From Rhodococcus sp. ARC_M5 (GTDB taxonomy: Bacteria; Actinomycetota; Actinomycetes; Mycobacteriales; Mycobacteriaceae), in NCBI RefSeq assembly GCF_022810405.1, contig NZ_JALGQE010000009.1:185569-249568 (forward strand): 64,000 nt of DNA, written 5' to 3'. The notes under the pieces are model-generated. The model had not been told where the DNA came from, ran no database searches, and saw only the letters and a list, made by a program, of their open reading frames with translations. Made by a program: the position numbers and the translations under genes. This document shows, in pieces, positions 17,245-24,953 of the stretch; the stretch's first letter is position 1; each line of letters begins with the position of its first letter.

Positions 17245-18243
17245 TCAGGCGGGCAAGGGTGCGGCGCGGAACGTCCGGCGGTACGAGTTCGGGGTGGTGC
17301 ACCGCAACCGCACGAAGTGCTGCCGCAGAGCGGCGGCATTTCCGAAGCCGACCACTTCGGCGATCGAATCCATCGGCAGATCCGAGTTCTCCAGCAGCTG
17401 CTGCGCTGCCAGTACTCGTTGGTCGTTGAGCCAGCGTGCGGGTGTCGTTCCGGTCTCGGCGGCGAACTTGCGAGCGAATGTGCGCGCCGACATGTTCACT
17501 CGCGCGGCCAGTCGGCCGATGGTCAGTTCGGAGTCCAGATTCTGGGTCATCCAGTCCAGCAGCGGTGCCAATGTCTCGGTGTGCGTGGCGGGCAGGGGAC
17601 TGGTGACGAATTGAGCCTGTCCGCCGTCACGATGAGGCGGAACCACCATCCTGCGGGCGATCCCGTTCGCCACGACGCTGCCCTGGTACTTGCGCACGAT
17701 GTGCAGGCACAGGTCGATACCGGCTGCCGTGCCTGCGCTAGTCAGCACGTTTCCGTCGTCGACGTAGAGGACGTTCGGATCGACCTGCGCGAGTGGGTAT
17801 TTCGCGGCCAGCACAGCGGAATGCCGCCAATGTGTCGTACAGGGGCGGCCGTCGAGCAGCCCGGCCTTGCCCAGAACGAAGGCACCGTTGCACAGGCTGG
17901 CGACCATGGCACCCCGGTCGACGGCTGCGCGAAGTTTGGCCAGTAGTGGCTCGATCGACGAGTCGTATCCGACCCCGCAGACGTAGGTGCCGTCTTCGGC
18001 GGCTTCGGTGCCACCGGCCGGAATGATGATCAGATCGGCGCTGTCGAGACTGTCGAGATCGTGTGGCACGTCGATGGCGTACCCGAAACGGGTGCGGATC
18101 GGTTGGGGGACACCTGCGATCAAGGAGAAGTCGTAGGTGGGTAGGCCCTCGTCCGAGCGATCGAATCCGAACACCTCGCAGGCGACGCCCAGCTCGAACT
18201 GTTCGGTCAACGGCATCAGCGCGACGACCACTCGTTTCAGCAT
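17245..18243 (-). CDS. GlxA-family transcriptional regulator (DJ-1/PfpI domain plus AraC HTH)
   Basis: A 332-residue regulator. Residues 3-170 form a DJ-1/PfpI-like glutamine-amidotransferase fold (VVVALMPLTEQFELGVACEVFG ... ASLCNGAFVLGKAGLLDG, with Cys in the nucleophile-elbow position). Residues ~225-325 are an AraC DNA-binding domain (LTIGRLAARVNMSARTFARKF and DSIAEVVGFGNAAALRQHF). Family members respond to glycine betaine, carnitine, arginine or other amines; the ligand here is unknown. CATACT, a possible -10, ends 7 bases before ATG 18243. Confidence 0.88.
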   Translation of the reverse strand: MLKRVVVALMPLTEQFELGVACEVFGFDRSDEGLPTYDFSLIAGVPQPIRTRFGYAIDVPHDLDSLDSADLIIIPAGGTEAAEDGTYVCGVGYDSSIEPLLAKLRAAVDRGAMVASLCNGAFVLGKAGLLDGRPCTTHWRHSAVLAAKYPLAQVDPNVLYVDDGNVLTSAGTAAGIDLCLHIVRKYQGSVVANGIARRMVVPPHRDGGQAQFVTSPLPATHTETLAPLLDWMTQNLDSELTIGRLAARVNMSARTFARKFAAETGTTPARWLNDQRVLAAQQLLENSDLPMDSIAEVVGFGNAAALRQHFVRLRCTTPNSYRRTFRAAPLPA

Positions 18244-18325
18244 GCACAGAAGTATGGCAGAAATTCGTCGAAGTGTGGCGTTACTGCCACTCGTGCACTG
18301 TCTTCGCAGGTTGGAAGCTAACGGA

Positions 18326-18442
18326 ATGACAATTGTATTGGTGGTTGTGCTGATGTTCCTGGCCCTCGACGCCGTCGTGCTCGCTGGCTTCGCTCCCGAT
18401 ACTCATGCGGAGGTGACTCAATTCGGTGATTTCCGGTTCTAG
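18326..18442 (+). CDS. Putative 38-residue membrane peptide
   Basis: A short frame (ATG 18326, stop TAG 18440-18442) encoding a single hydrophobic helix (residues 2-22, TIVLVVVLMFLALDAVVLAG) and a polar acidic tail ending FGDFRF. GGAAG lies 8 bases before the start. It fills the space between the GlxA-type regulator and the convergent 2H phosphoesterase gene. Small one-helix proteins of this shape are common in actinobacteria, but I cannot name a family. Too short to be sure it is translated. Confidence 0.4.
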   Translation: MTIVLVVVLMFLALDAVVLAGFAPDTHAEVTQFGDFRF

Positions 18443-18453
18443 GGTGCCGGCGG

Positions 18454-18960
18454 TCAGCCGATTCGCCACTCGCGTTTGCCCTCGCCGTCCCATCGGCGCA
18501 GCGCAACCGCAGATCCGACCAGATCGTCGACGTCGGCCGAGAGCAGGCGCACCGCTGCTCCTGCCTCCTCGGGCGTCAATCGCCGGGCCAGCGTCACGTG
18601 GGGTGTCCATCGGCCGGGTTCGAGGTGCTCCAGCGAACGATCGACCACGGCCTCGAACAGCCGGGCGTGCAGATCGAGCAACTCGCTCGACGGAACGACC
18701 AGTCGCGCCAACGTGATCGTTCGACCACCGAACACGACGAGCCCGCCGAGACGCACATCGAACGGATCGAAGCGGACAGCATCACCGTCGTCCACCGCGG
18801 CCGGCATCGACGACGCCACCGCGACGGTGACGTGCGGACGGTTCGATTCACCGCGGTGCCGGTTCTGACTCGGGAGGCCTGCTTCGGACAGTGCCGACCA
18901 CTCGCGGCGAACCGCTGCGTCGAGGCCGGAGTCGAGGAGAAGTTCTGCGGACTGCACCAT
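18454..18960 (-). CDS. 2'-5' RNA ligase / 2H phosphoesterase family protein
   Basis: A 168-residue 2H-superfamily protein with the two diagnostic catalytic tetrapeptides HVTV (in NRPHVTVAVA) and HVTL (in WTPHVTLARR), about 85 residues apart. Such enzymes hydrolyse or join 2',5' or cyclic phosphodiester bonds in RNA and nucleotides. The start is ATG 18960 (MVQSAELLLDSG); an in-frame ATG at 18969 would add three residues. No Shine-Dalgarno sequence precedes it. The start codon is only 10 bases from the divergent start at 18971, so its promoter must lie inside the neighbouring coding region. Physiological substrate unknown. Confidence 0.82.
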   Translation of the reverse strand: MVQSAELLLDSGLDAAVRREWSALSEAGLPSQNRHRGESNRPHVTVAVASSMPAAVDDGDAVRFDPFDVRLGGLVVFGGRTITLARLVVPSSELLDLHARLFEAVVDRSLEHLEPGRWTPHVTLARRLTPEEAGAAVRLLSADVDDLVGSAVALRRWDGEGKREWRIG

Positions 18961-18970
18961 GGAGGCCATG

Positions 18971-20068
18971 ATGTCGCAGACGGACGGTCGGAACGCAACG
19001 GCGCTACGGATCGGGGCCATGACCGGCGACGGGATCGGCCACGAGATCGTGCCGGCCACGATTCGGGTGGTCGACGCGGCCCTCGTGGCCGCCGATGGAC
19101 CGGCAGTCGACTGGGTGCACCTGCCGCTCGGGCTCGGTGCCATCGACGAGCACGGGACGCCCATGCCCGATTCCACGCTCGCGACGCTGGGCGAGCTCGA
19201 AAGCTGGATTCTCGGACCGCACGACAGCGCGTCCTATCCGGACCCCTTCCGGTCACAGCTGACTCCGGGCGGACGGATTCGCAAGGAGTTCGACCTGTTC
19301 GCCAACATCCGGCCCGCGAGGGCGCTACCGGGTGTGCGGTCCGTGTCCCCGCGGATGGATCTGGTGGTCGTGCGGGAGAACACCGAGGGGTTCTACGCCG
19401 ATCGCAACATGTTCGTCGGCAGCGGAGAGTTCATGCCCACCCCCGATGTCGCACTGGCGGTCGGAGTGTTCACGCGCGCGGCCTGCGAACGCATTGCCCG
19501 CGAGGCCTTCTCTCTGGCGGAGCGACGCAGCCGCAAGCTCACGATCGTGCACAAGACCAACGTGCTGGCCATGACCACGGGGCTGTTTCGCGATGCGTGC
19601 CGCGCAGTGGGCGAACAATTTCCGCACGTCGAGGTCGCCGAGGAACACGTCGACGCGCTCGCGGCGCACCTGGTTCGACGGGGCGAGGATTACGACGTCA
19701 TCGTGGCCGAGAACATGTTCGGCGACATTCTGTCGGATCTGACGGGCGAGCTGTCCGGGTCGCTCGGCACCGCGCCGTCGCTCAATTCCTCGGAAACTCA
19801 GGCCATGGCGCAGGCCTCCCACGGTTCGGCTCCGGACATCGCGGGCAAGAACCGTGCCAACCCGACTGCCCTCTTCCTGTCCGCCGCGATGCTGCTCGAG
19901 TGGCTCGCCCCGCGGCATCGGGACGAGCGGCTCGCCGCAGCCGCACGCCGCATCCGACATGCCGTCGAGGCCACGGTCGAATCCGGGGTAGCGACCGCGG
20001 ACCTCGGCGGACAGGCGTCGACCAGTGCCTTCACCGAAGCCGTCGAAGCCCGGGTGCACCGGCGCTGA
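18971..20068 (+). CDS. Isocitrate/isopropylmalate dehydrogenase family enzyme
   Basis: A 365-residue NAD(P)-dependent beta-decarboxylating dehydrogenase that oxidises a malate-type hydroxy acid. Family landmarks are MTGDGIGHEIVPATIRV, the substrate-binding RENTEGFYAD, the catalytic HKTNVLAMTTGLF (Lys/Tyr region), ENMFGDILSDL (metal-binding Asp) and the nucleotide-binding SHGSAPDIAGKNRANPTA. The mixed features (RENTEGFYAD and HKTN) fit the IDH/homoisocitrate/tartrate side better than classical LeuB, so isopropylmalate should not be assumed. ATG 18971 is preferred because GGAGG (18961-18965) sits 5 bases upstream. It ends 15 bases before the convergent methyltransferase stop. Confidence 0.85.
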   Translation: MSQTDGRNATALRIGAMTGDGIGHEIVPATIRVVDAALVAADGPAVDWVHLPLGLGAIDEHGTPMPDSTLATLGELESWILGPHDSASYPDPFRSQLTPGGRIRKEFDLFANIRPARALPGVRSVSPRMDLVVVRENTEGFYADRNMFVGSGEFMPTPDVALAVGVFTRAACERIAREAFSLAERRSRKLTIVHKTNVLAMTTGLFRDACRAVGEQFPHVEVAEEHVDALAAHLVRRGEDYDVIVAENMFGDILSDLTGELSGSLGTAPSLNSSETQAMAQASHGSAPDIAGKNRANPTALFLSAAMLLEWLAPRHRDERLAAAARRIRHAVEATVESGVATADLGGQASTSAFTEAVEARVHRR

Positions 20069-20083
20069 TCGAGGCGCTCTCGG

Positions 20084-20908
20084 TCAGTTCGGTTTGCGGC
20101 TGCTGAAGATCGCGGTGCCCGGGAAGAGCTGGCCGCGCAGTGGGCTCCACTGACCCCACTCGCGGTCGAGCCACTCCGGCCAGTCCGGCTCGACGATGTC
20201 GCGAACCTCCAGCCCTGCGGCGACCAGCTCGCGCACGCGGTCACCGATCGTGCGGTGATGCTCCACGTAGTTGGGGGTCCCGTCGGCGTCGTACTCGACG
20301 TACGGGGTTCGGTCGAAATACGGAATCGTCGCGGTCAAACCGCCCACCCCGGGATCGTCGGGGAAGATCCAGCGCATCGGATGATTGACCGCGAACACCC
20401 AGATCCCGCCCGGCCGCAGTACCCGCGCGACTTCCTTCATCACATTGGCGGAGTCCGCGACGAACGGCACCGCACCGAAGGCCGAGCAGACGATGTCGAA
20501 TCGCTCGTCGGCGAACGGCAAGGACTCCGCACTGGCCTGTACCAGAGGAACCGTCGATCCGCCGGTGGTCATGGCGTCGACGCCGCGCTGCAGCATGGCC
20601 ATCGAGATGTCGAGACCGATCGCGCGCGCTCCCTGAGACCCGAGCCAGCGTGCGCACGGTGCACTGCCGCAGCCCACCTCAAGGACGTCCTTGTCCGCGA
20701 CGTCGCCCAGCAGATGCACGTCACCCTCGTGCAGCCCCTCCGGGCACCAGACGAACTCTCCGGATTCGGTCGCCACTCCCAGAAACGCGCCATGGGTCCG
20801 GTGGTAGTTCTCGGCGTCGGAATCCCACCAGAGGCGACTCGCACGGTCGCTCGCGACCGAGTCGATTCGGCCGCGGCCGGGCGTGGACGCTGTGGAAAGA
20901 TCGGTCAC
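20084..20908 (-). CDS. Class I SAM-dependent methyltransferase
   Basis: A 274-residue Rossmann-fold methyltransferase with motif I VLEVGCGSAPCARWL, acidic motif II IGLDIS, motif III ASAESLPFADERFDIVCSAFGAVPF and the post-I LRPGGIWVFAVNHPMRWIF. The C-terminal half has a conserved 'TIGDRVRELVAAGLEVRDIVEPDWPEW' segment typical of actinobacterial members encoded near rpsA. It starts with GTG and is divergent from rpsA. Substrate not predictable. Confidence 0.87.
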   Translation of the reverse strand: MTDLSTASTPGRGRIDSVASDRASRLWWDSDAENYHRTHGAFLGVATESGEFVWCPEGLHEGDVHLLGDVADKDVLEVGCGSAPCARWLGSQGARAIGLDISMAMLQRGVDAMTTGGSTVPLVQASAESLPFADERFDIVCSAFGAVPFVADSANVMKEVARVLRPGGIWVFAVNHPMRWIFPDDPGVGGLTATIPYFDRTPYVEYDADGTPNYVEHHRTIGDRVRELVAAGLEVRDIVEPDWPEWLDREWGQWSPLRGQLFPGTAIFSSRKPN

Positions 20909-20927
20909 CCGCCGACTCTAACCGGGT

Positions 20928-20957
20928 TTGTGCTGGTACTGCGGCATCGCGTACCCT
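20928..20957 (+). promoter_or_regulatory. Candidate rpsA promoter
   Basis: TTGTGC (20928-20933) and TACCCT (20952-20957) are spaced by 18 bases and face rpsA. Transcription would start near 20964, leaving a 5' leader of about 160 bases in front of rpsA. Long leaders are common for ribosomal protein S1, which represses its own translation in other bacteria. Confidence 0.45.
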
Positions 20958-21122
20958 GTTCAACGCGAGTGTGTTCATGCTGCGCTCGAGTCGGGTTCGC
21001 CCGTCGTCGACGCATGCGGACCCGGCAACGGATCGCCGAAGACGCTCGTGCTGCACACGTTTCACCTGGTCCGACCGAACATCCATCAACCGATACCCAA
21101 CCCGTCCGGAGCAACTCAACAC

Positions 21123-22601
21123 ATGCCCTCAACCACAACCTCACCGCAGGTAGCCGTCAACGATATCGGCTCCGCAGAGGATTTTCTCGCCGCCATCGAC
21201 GCCACGATCAAGTACTTCAACGATGGTGACATCGTCGAGGGCACCATCGTCAAGGTCGATCGTGACGAGGTTCTACTCGACATCGGTTACAAGACCGAAG
21301 GCGTCATCCCTTCCCGCGAGCTCTCCATCAAGCACGATGTCGACCCCAACGAGGTCGTCTCCGTGGGAGATGAGATCGAAGCACTCGTCCTCACCAAGGA
21401 GGACAAGGAAGGCCGTCTGATCCTGTCCAAGAAGCGAGCTCAGTACGAGCGCGCTTGGGGCACGATCGAGGAGCTCAAGGAGAAGGACGAGGCCGTCAAG
21501 GGCACCGTCATCGAGGTCGTCAAGGGTGGACTCATCCTCGACATCGGTCTTCGTGGCTTCCTTCCCGCCTCGCTCGTCGAGATGCGTCGCGTTCGCGACC
21601 TCCAGCCGTACGTCGGCAAGGAGATCGAGGCCAAGATCATCGAGCTCGACAAGAACCGCAACAACGTGGTCCTGTCGCGCCGCGCATGGCTCGAGCAGAC
21701 CCAGTCCGAGGTCCGCAGCGAGTTCCTGCACCAGCTCCAGAAGGGCCAGGTCCGCAAGGGCGTCGTGTCCTCCATCGTCAACTTCGGTGCCTTCGTGGAC
21801 CTGGGTGGCGTCGACGGCCTGGTGCACGTCTCCGAGCTGTCCTGGAAGCACATCGATCACCCCTCCGAGGTTGTCGAGGTCGGCACCGAGGTCACCGTCG
21901 AGGTTCTCGACGTCGACCTGGACCGTGAGCGTGTTTCCCTCTCGCTCAAGGCAACTCAGGAAGATCCGTGGCGCCAGTTCGCTCGCACCCACGCGATCGG
22001 CCAGATCGTGCCCGGCAAGGTCACCAAGCTGGTTCCCTTCGGTGCATTCGTGCGCGTCGAAGAGGGCATCGAGGGCCTCGTGCACATCTCCGAGCTGGCC
22101 GAGCGCCACGTGGAGGTTCCGGACCAGGTCGTGGGTGTCGGCGACGACGCACTCGTCAAGGTCATCGACATCGATCTCGAGCGTCGCCGGATTTCGTTGA
22201 GCCTCAAGCAGGCCAACGAGGACTACGCAGAAGAGTTCGATCCGTCCAAGTACGGCATGGCCGACTCGTACGACGAGGGTGGCAACTACATCTTCCCCGA
22301 GGGCTTCGACTCCGAGACCAACGAATGGCTCGAAGGCTACGAGAAGCAGCGTGAAGAGTGGGAAGGTCGCTACGCCGAGGCAGAGCGTCGCCACAAGATG
22401 CACACCGCTCAGATGGAGAAGACGGCCAAGGACGAAGCTGCCGAAGCCGCCAACACCAACTACTCCTCCGAGTCGGGTCAGGCCCCCGCCGATGCAGAAG
22501 GCGACGCTCCCGCAGCGTCGGCTCCGGCCTCGACCGGTGGATCGCTGGCCAGCGATGCGCAGCTCGCTGCACTTCGCGAGAAGCTGTCGGGCAACGCCTG
22601 A
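21123..22601 (+). CDS. rpsA: 30S ribosomal protein S1
   Basis: A 492-residue protein with four S1 RNA-binding repeats: 'DGDIVEGTIVKVDRDEVLLDIGYKTEGVIP', 'VKGTVIEVVKGGLILDIGLRGFLP', 'VRKGVVSSIVNFGAFVDLGGVDGLVH' and 'VPGKVTKLVPFGAFVRVEEGIEGLVH'. It brings mRNA to the 30S subunit. The actinobacterial form has four domains plus a charged, Ala/Pro-rich C-terminus, seen here from about residue 370. ATG 21123 gives the usual MPSTT start; the open frame runs ~65 codons further 5' but without conservation-type sequence. A strong terminator follows at 22635. Confidence 0.97.
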   Translation: MPSTTTSPQVAVNDIGSAEDFLAAIDATIKYFNDGDIVEGTIVKVDRDEVLLDIGYKTEGVIPSRELSIKHDVDPNEVVSVGDEIEALVLTKEDKEGRLILSKKRAQYERAWGTIEELKEKDEAVKGTVIEVVKGGLILDIGLRGFLPASLVEMRRVRDLQPYVGKEIEAKIIELDKNRNNVVLSRRAWLEQTQSEVRSEFLHQLQKGQVRKGVVSSIVNFGAFVDLGGVDGLVHVSELSWKHIDHPSEVVEVGTEVTVEVLDVDLDRERVSLSLKATQEDPWRQFARTHAIGQIVPGKVTKLVPFGAFVRVEEGIEGLVHISELAERHVEVPDQVVGVGDDALVKVIDIDLERRRISLSLKQANEDYAEEFDPSKYGMADSYDEGGNYIFPEGFDSETNEWLEGYEKQREEWEGRYAEAERRHKMHTAQMEKTAKDEAAEAANTNYSSESGQAPADAEGDAPAASAPASTGGSLASDAQLAALREKLSGNA

Positions 22602-22634
22602 TAGAAGTGGTCCACCCGTGAGGGTGTGACACCG

Positions 22635-22665
22635 AGCCCCGGTTCTCCCTGTGAGAACCGGGGCT
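22635..22665 (+). terminator. Intrinsic terminator of rpsA
   Basis: A 13-base-pair perfect stem (AGCCCCGGTTCTC at 22635-22647, complement at 22653-22665) with a 5-base loop, followed by TTCTCGTTC. It lies 33 bases after the rpsA stop. Confidence 0.85.
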
Positions 22666-22708
22666 TTCTCGTTCGAATCAGGTGAGCAGAGTGCTTGCGG
22701 ACATGACA

Positions 22709-22737
22709 ATGGACCCGGTTCGGATGAACCGGGCCCA
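22709..22737. terminator. Second hairpin, probable terminator of the small minus-strand gene
   Basis: A 13-position stem with one mismatch (ATGGACCCGGTTC at 22709-22721, partner at 22725-22737) and a 3-base loop. It lies 21 bases beyond the stop of the minus-strand reading frame 22758-22967 and could also back up the rpsA terminator. Its T-tract is weak on both strands. Confidence 0.55.
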
Positions 22738-22757
22738 TGTATGAGGGGGAGTGCGAA

Positions 22758-22967
22758 CTACGCGGCGGTGGCTGGACTCCACTGGCCGACGGTCGCCGTG
22801 CGCTTGCGCATGGTGGCGAAGCTGTGGCGGGCGGGGGTCAGAAGGTTGGTGAACCAGTTACGCCGATGGTCGGCCAACGCCGAGGCTACTTCAGGAATGA
22901 GAATGCAATGAACGCCTGCATCCATGCCAAGGCGGTGCCGACCCGGTTGGATCTGATTGCTTCGCAT
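22758..22967 (-). CDS. Small hypothetical protein between rpsA and coaE
   Basis: A 69-residue basic protein (start MRSNQIQPGRHRLG, end VGQWSPATAA) with no family I recognise. Support comes from AAAAGGA about 7 bases before ATG 22967, strong third-position GC in the second half (TTCACCAACCTTCTGACC...), and a hairpin just beyond the stop. The first 25 codons look less coding-like. An alternative ATG at 22925 is in the same frame. Role unknown. Confidence 0.4.
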   Translation of the reverse strand: MRSNQIQPGRHRLGMDAGVHCILIPEVASALADHRRNWFTNLLTPARHSFATMRKRTATVGQWSPATAA

Positions 22968-23096
22968 GGGTGTCCTTTTCAATAGCAGTGGGTCGGCACA
23001 TCGAGGTCGCGCTCGTCGAAGATAACCGACCGACTCCCCAAACCGGTGCATTTGAGGCTGGTGTGCTTCGGCGTGTTCGAGTGTCAGACTGGGTGC

Positions 23097-24314
23097 ATGC
23101 TGAGATTGGGACTGACCGGTGGAATAGGTGCCGGAAAATCGACCGTTGCCAAGGTGCTGACCGAACTCGGGGGAGTGCTCGTCGACTCCGATGTACTTGC
23201 CCGTGAAGTCGTGGAGCCGGGAACACCTGGGCTGCAACGACTGACGGATACCTTCGGAGCCGACATTCTCGCACCCGACGGCTCGCTCGACCGGCCGGCA
23301 TTGGCGGCCAAGGCATTCGGCGACGAGGAATCCCGCAAGAAACTCAACGCCATCGTTCATCCGTTGGTCGGCGAACGCACCGCCGAGATCATCGACGGAG
23401 CAGCGCCGGATGCGGTAGTGGTGCAGGACATTCCGCTTCTCGTCGAAGGATCGATGGGGCCGTTCTTTCACCTCGTGGTCATCGTGTGGGTCGACGCCGA
23501 GGAACGGGTACGTCGTCTCACGGGACAGCGAGGCATGCCCGAGGCCGACGCTCGCGCGCGGATCGCAGCGCAGGCAACCGATGATGCGCGCCGAGCCGCG
23601 GCAGACGTGTGGATCGACAACACCGGCGCGCCGGGCAGCGTCGACGACGAAGTCCGAGCGTTGTGGAACGACCGTCTGATTCCCTTCGAGCGCAACATCA
23701 GGGAGGGGATCATCGCGCGTGTTCATCCGGAACAGGTGACAGCCGACCCCACGTGGGAATTGCAGGCGCGACGCATCATCTCGCGCCTGGCCCTTGCCTG
23801 CGCCGACAAGGCAGTCCGAATCGACCACATCGGCTCCACCGCAGTGCCCGGCCTCGACGCTAAGGATGTCATCGACATTCAGATCACGGTTCGCAGCCTC
23901 GACGACGCCGATTCGGTAGCCGAGCAGTTGCGCGCGTCAGGCTTCCCTCGGCGGGAGGCGAGCAACTTCGATCACCCGAAGCCTGCATATGGAATCGGCG
24001 GCGAAGCCGATCCGGCCTTGTGGTCCAAGCGTTTTCACGGCAGTGCGGATCCAGGCCGGCCGGCGAACGTACACATCCGGGTGGACGGCTGGCCCAATCA
24101 GACGTTCGCACTGTTGTTTCGTGACTGGTTGCGGGCGGACGACAGCATCACCACCGAGTATTCCGGCATCAAGCGACGCGCCTCCGAGGCAGCTGCCGGA
24201 ATCACGGACTTTCGATCGGCGATCGAGGCCTACGAGAACGCGAAAGCCCCATGGTTCGACGTGGCATACCGTCGGGCATGGCAGTGGGCGGAGGAGACGA
24301 ACTGGACTGCGTGA
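23097..24314 (+). CDS. coaE: Dephospho-CoA kinase fused to a GrpB (UPF0157) domain
   Basis: The final enzyme of coenzyme A synthesis phosphorylates dephospho-CoA with ATP. Residues 1-~195 are the kinase: P-loop GLTGGIGAGKST at 5-16, 'LVDSDVLAREVVEPG', and the lid 'GQRGMPEADARARIAAQ'. Residues ~215-400 are a GrpB/UPF0157 nucleotidyltransferase-like domain ('WELQARRIISRLALACADKAVRIDHIGSTAVPGLDAKDVIDIQ'). The same fusion occurs in mycobacteria (Rv1631, about 407 residues, from memory). ATG 23097 places the P-loop correctly at the N-terminus. It is convergent with the DUF402 gene, 15 bases apart. Confidence 0.95.
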   Translation: MLRLGLTGGIGAGKSTVAKVLTELGGVLVDSDVLAREVVEPGTPGLQRLTDTFGADILAPDGSLDRPALAAKAFGDEESRKKLNAIVHPLVGERTAEIIDGAAPDAVVVQDIPLLVEGSMGPFFHLVVIVWVDAEERVRRLTGQRGMPEADARARIAAQATDDARRAAADVWIDNTGAPGSVDDEVRALWNDRLIPFERNIREGIIARVHPEQVTADPTWELQARRIISRLALACADKAVRIDHIGSTAVPGLDAKDVIDIQITVRSLDDADSVAEQLRASGFPRREASNFDHPKPAYGIGGEADPALWSKRFHGSADPGRPANVHIRVDGWPNQTFALLFRDWLRADDSITTEYSGIKRRASEAAAGITDFRSAIEAYENAKAPWFDVAYRRAWQWAEETNWTA

Positions 24315-24329
24315 ACCGAGGGCGGTGAA

Positions 24330-24875
24330 TCAGGACGGTTTGCCGTTCCACTCGGTCGGCATGCCGACGGAAGCGAGCCACGCGTTCAGGTCGTAGTCGT
24401 GGCGCGTCAGTCCTTCGATGGCCGTGATCGATCTGGTCAGCGCGAGTTCGGCTGTGGCGGTGTCGAGGTGTTGCGCCACCCGTGCGTCGAACAACTCGTC
24501 GACGTCCAGCAGGTCGTAATCGCGGCCGGTACGGACGCTGAGGTCGAGATAGTGGTCGACGGAAGTCCATCGGGTGGTGCCTGCGGTGTACTCGCCGATG
24601 TCGACGTAGTAGTCCTGATCGCGGGCGTGCGCCGGCAGGTAGTGGAACACCGAGGCCCGGAGCCCGAGAGCGGGCAGCAACCACGACTCCAGATAGTCGA
24701 AATGGGCGTGATCCGACGGGCGCGCCATGTACAGCCCCCACGGCTCGACGCGGTATTCGTCGACGACACGGACGAACCCCTTGGGATCCACGTTCGTCTT
24801 GGCGACGAGGTCGAACGTCTCGTGCTTGGGGGCATGAACGACGGTGTGCGCACCGGCTGACGTGTGAGCGACCAT
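24330..24875 (-). CDS. DUF402 domain protein
   Basis: A 181-residue protein whose C-terminal two thirds match the DUF402/FomD-like fold. The pattern is 'SVFHYLPAHARDQDYYVDIGEYTAG...WTSVDHYLDLSVRTGRDYDLLDVDELFDA', with the conserved acidic YDLLDVDEL that in relatives binds divalent metal and hydrolyses nucleoside phosphates. It corresponds in position to Rv1632c (from memory). ATG 24875 is preferred. A TAGCTT -10 hexamer ends 8 bases before it on the minus strand, and no Shine-Dalgarno sequence is seen, suggesting leaderless transcription. Its promoter region is shared head-to-head with uvrB, with 78 bases between the starts. Confidence 0.8.
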   Translation of the reverse strand: MVAHTSAGAHTVVHAPKHETFDLVAKTNVDPKGFVRVVDEYRVEPWGLYMARPSDHAHFDYLESWLLPALGLRASVFHYLPAHARDQDYYVDIGEYTAGTTRWTSVDHYLDLSVRTGRDYDLLDVDELFDARVAQHLDTATAELALTRSITAIEGLTRHDYDLNAWLASVGMPTEWNGKPS

Positions 24876-24941
24876 GACTGTAGAAGCTACCGGGAACCGA
24901 CCTTCGGAGTCTGCCCGACGGAACTTGTCGGTGGTCGCGTC

Positions 24942-24947
24942 TAGGCT
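24942..24947 (+). promoter_or_regulatory. -10 element of uvrB promoter (leaderless)
   Basis: TAGGCT, the same hexamer as at pyk, ends 6 bases before the uvrB ATG. No ribosome-binding site is visible. I looked for a LexA box (GAAC-N4-GTTC type) in the 78-base gap and saw none, though damage control could use another route. Confidence 0.55.
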
Positions 24948-24953
24948 TGTGAA

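Noticed and set aside
24876..24953. LexA/SOS box between the DUF402 gene and uvrB
   Set aside because: No GAAC-N4-GTTC-like palindrome is present in the 78-base gap.
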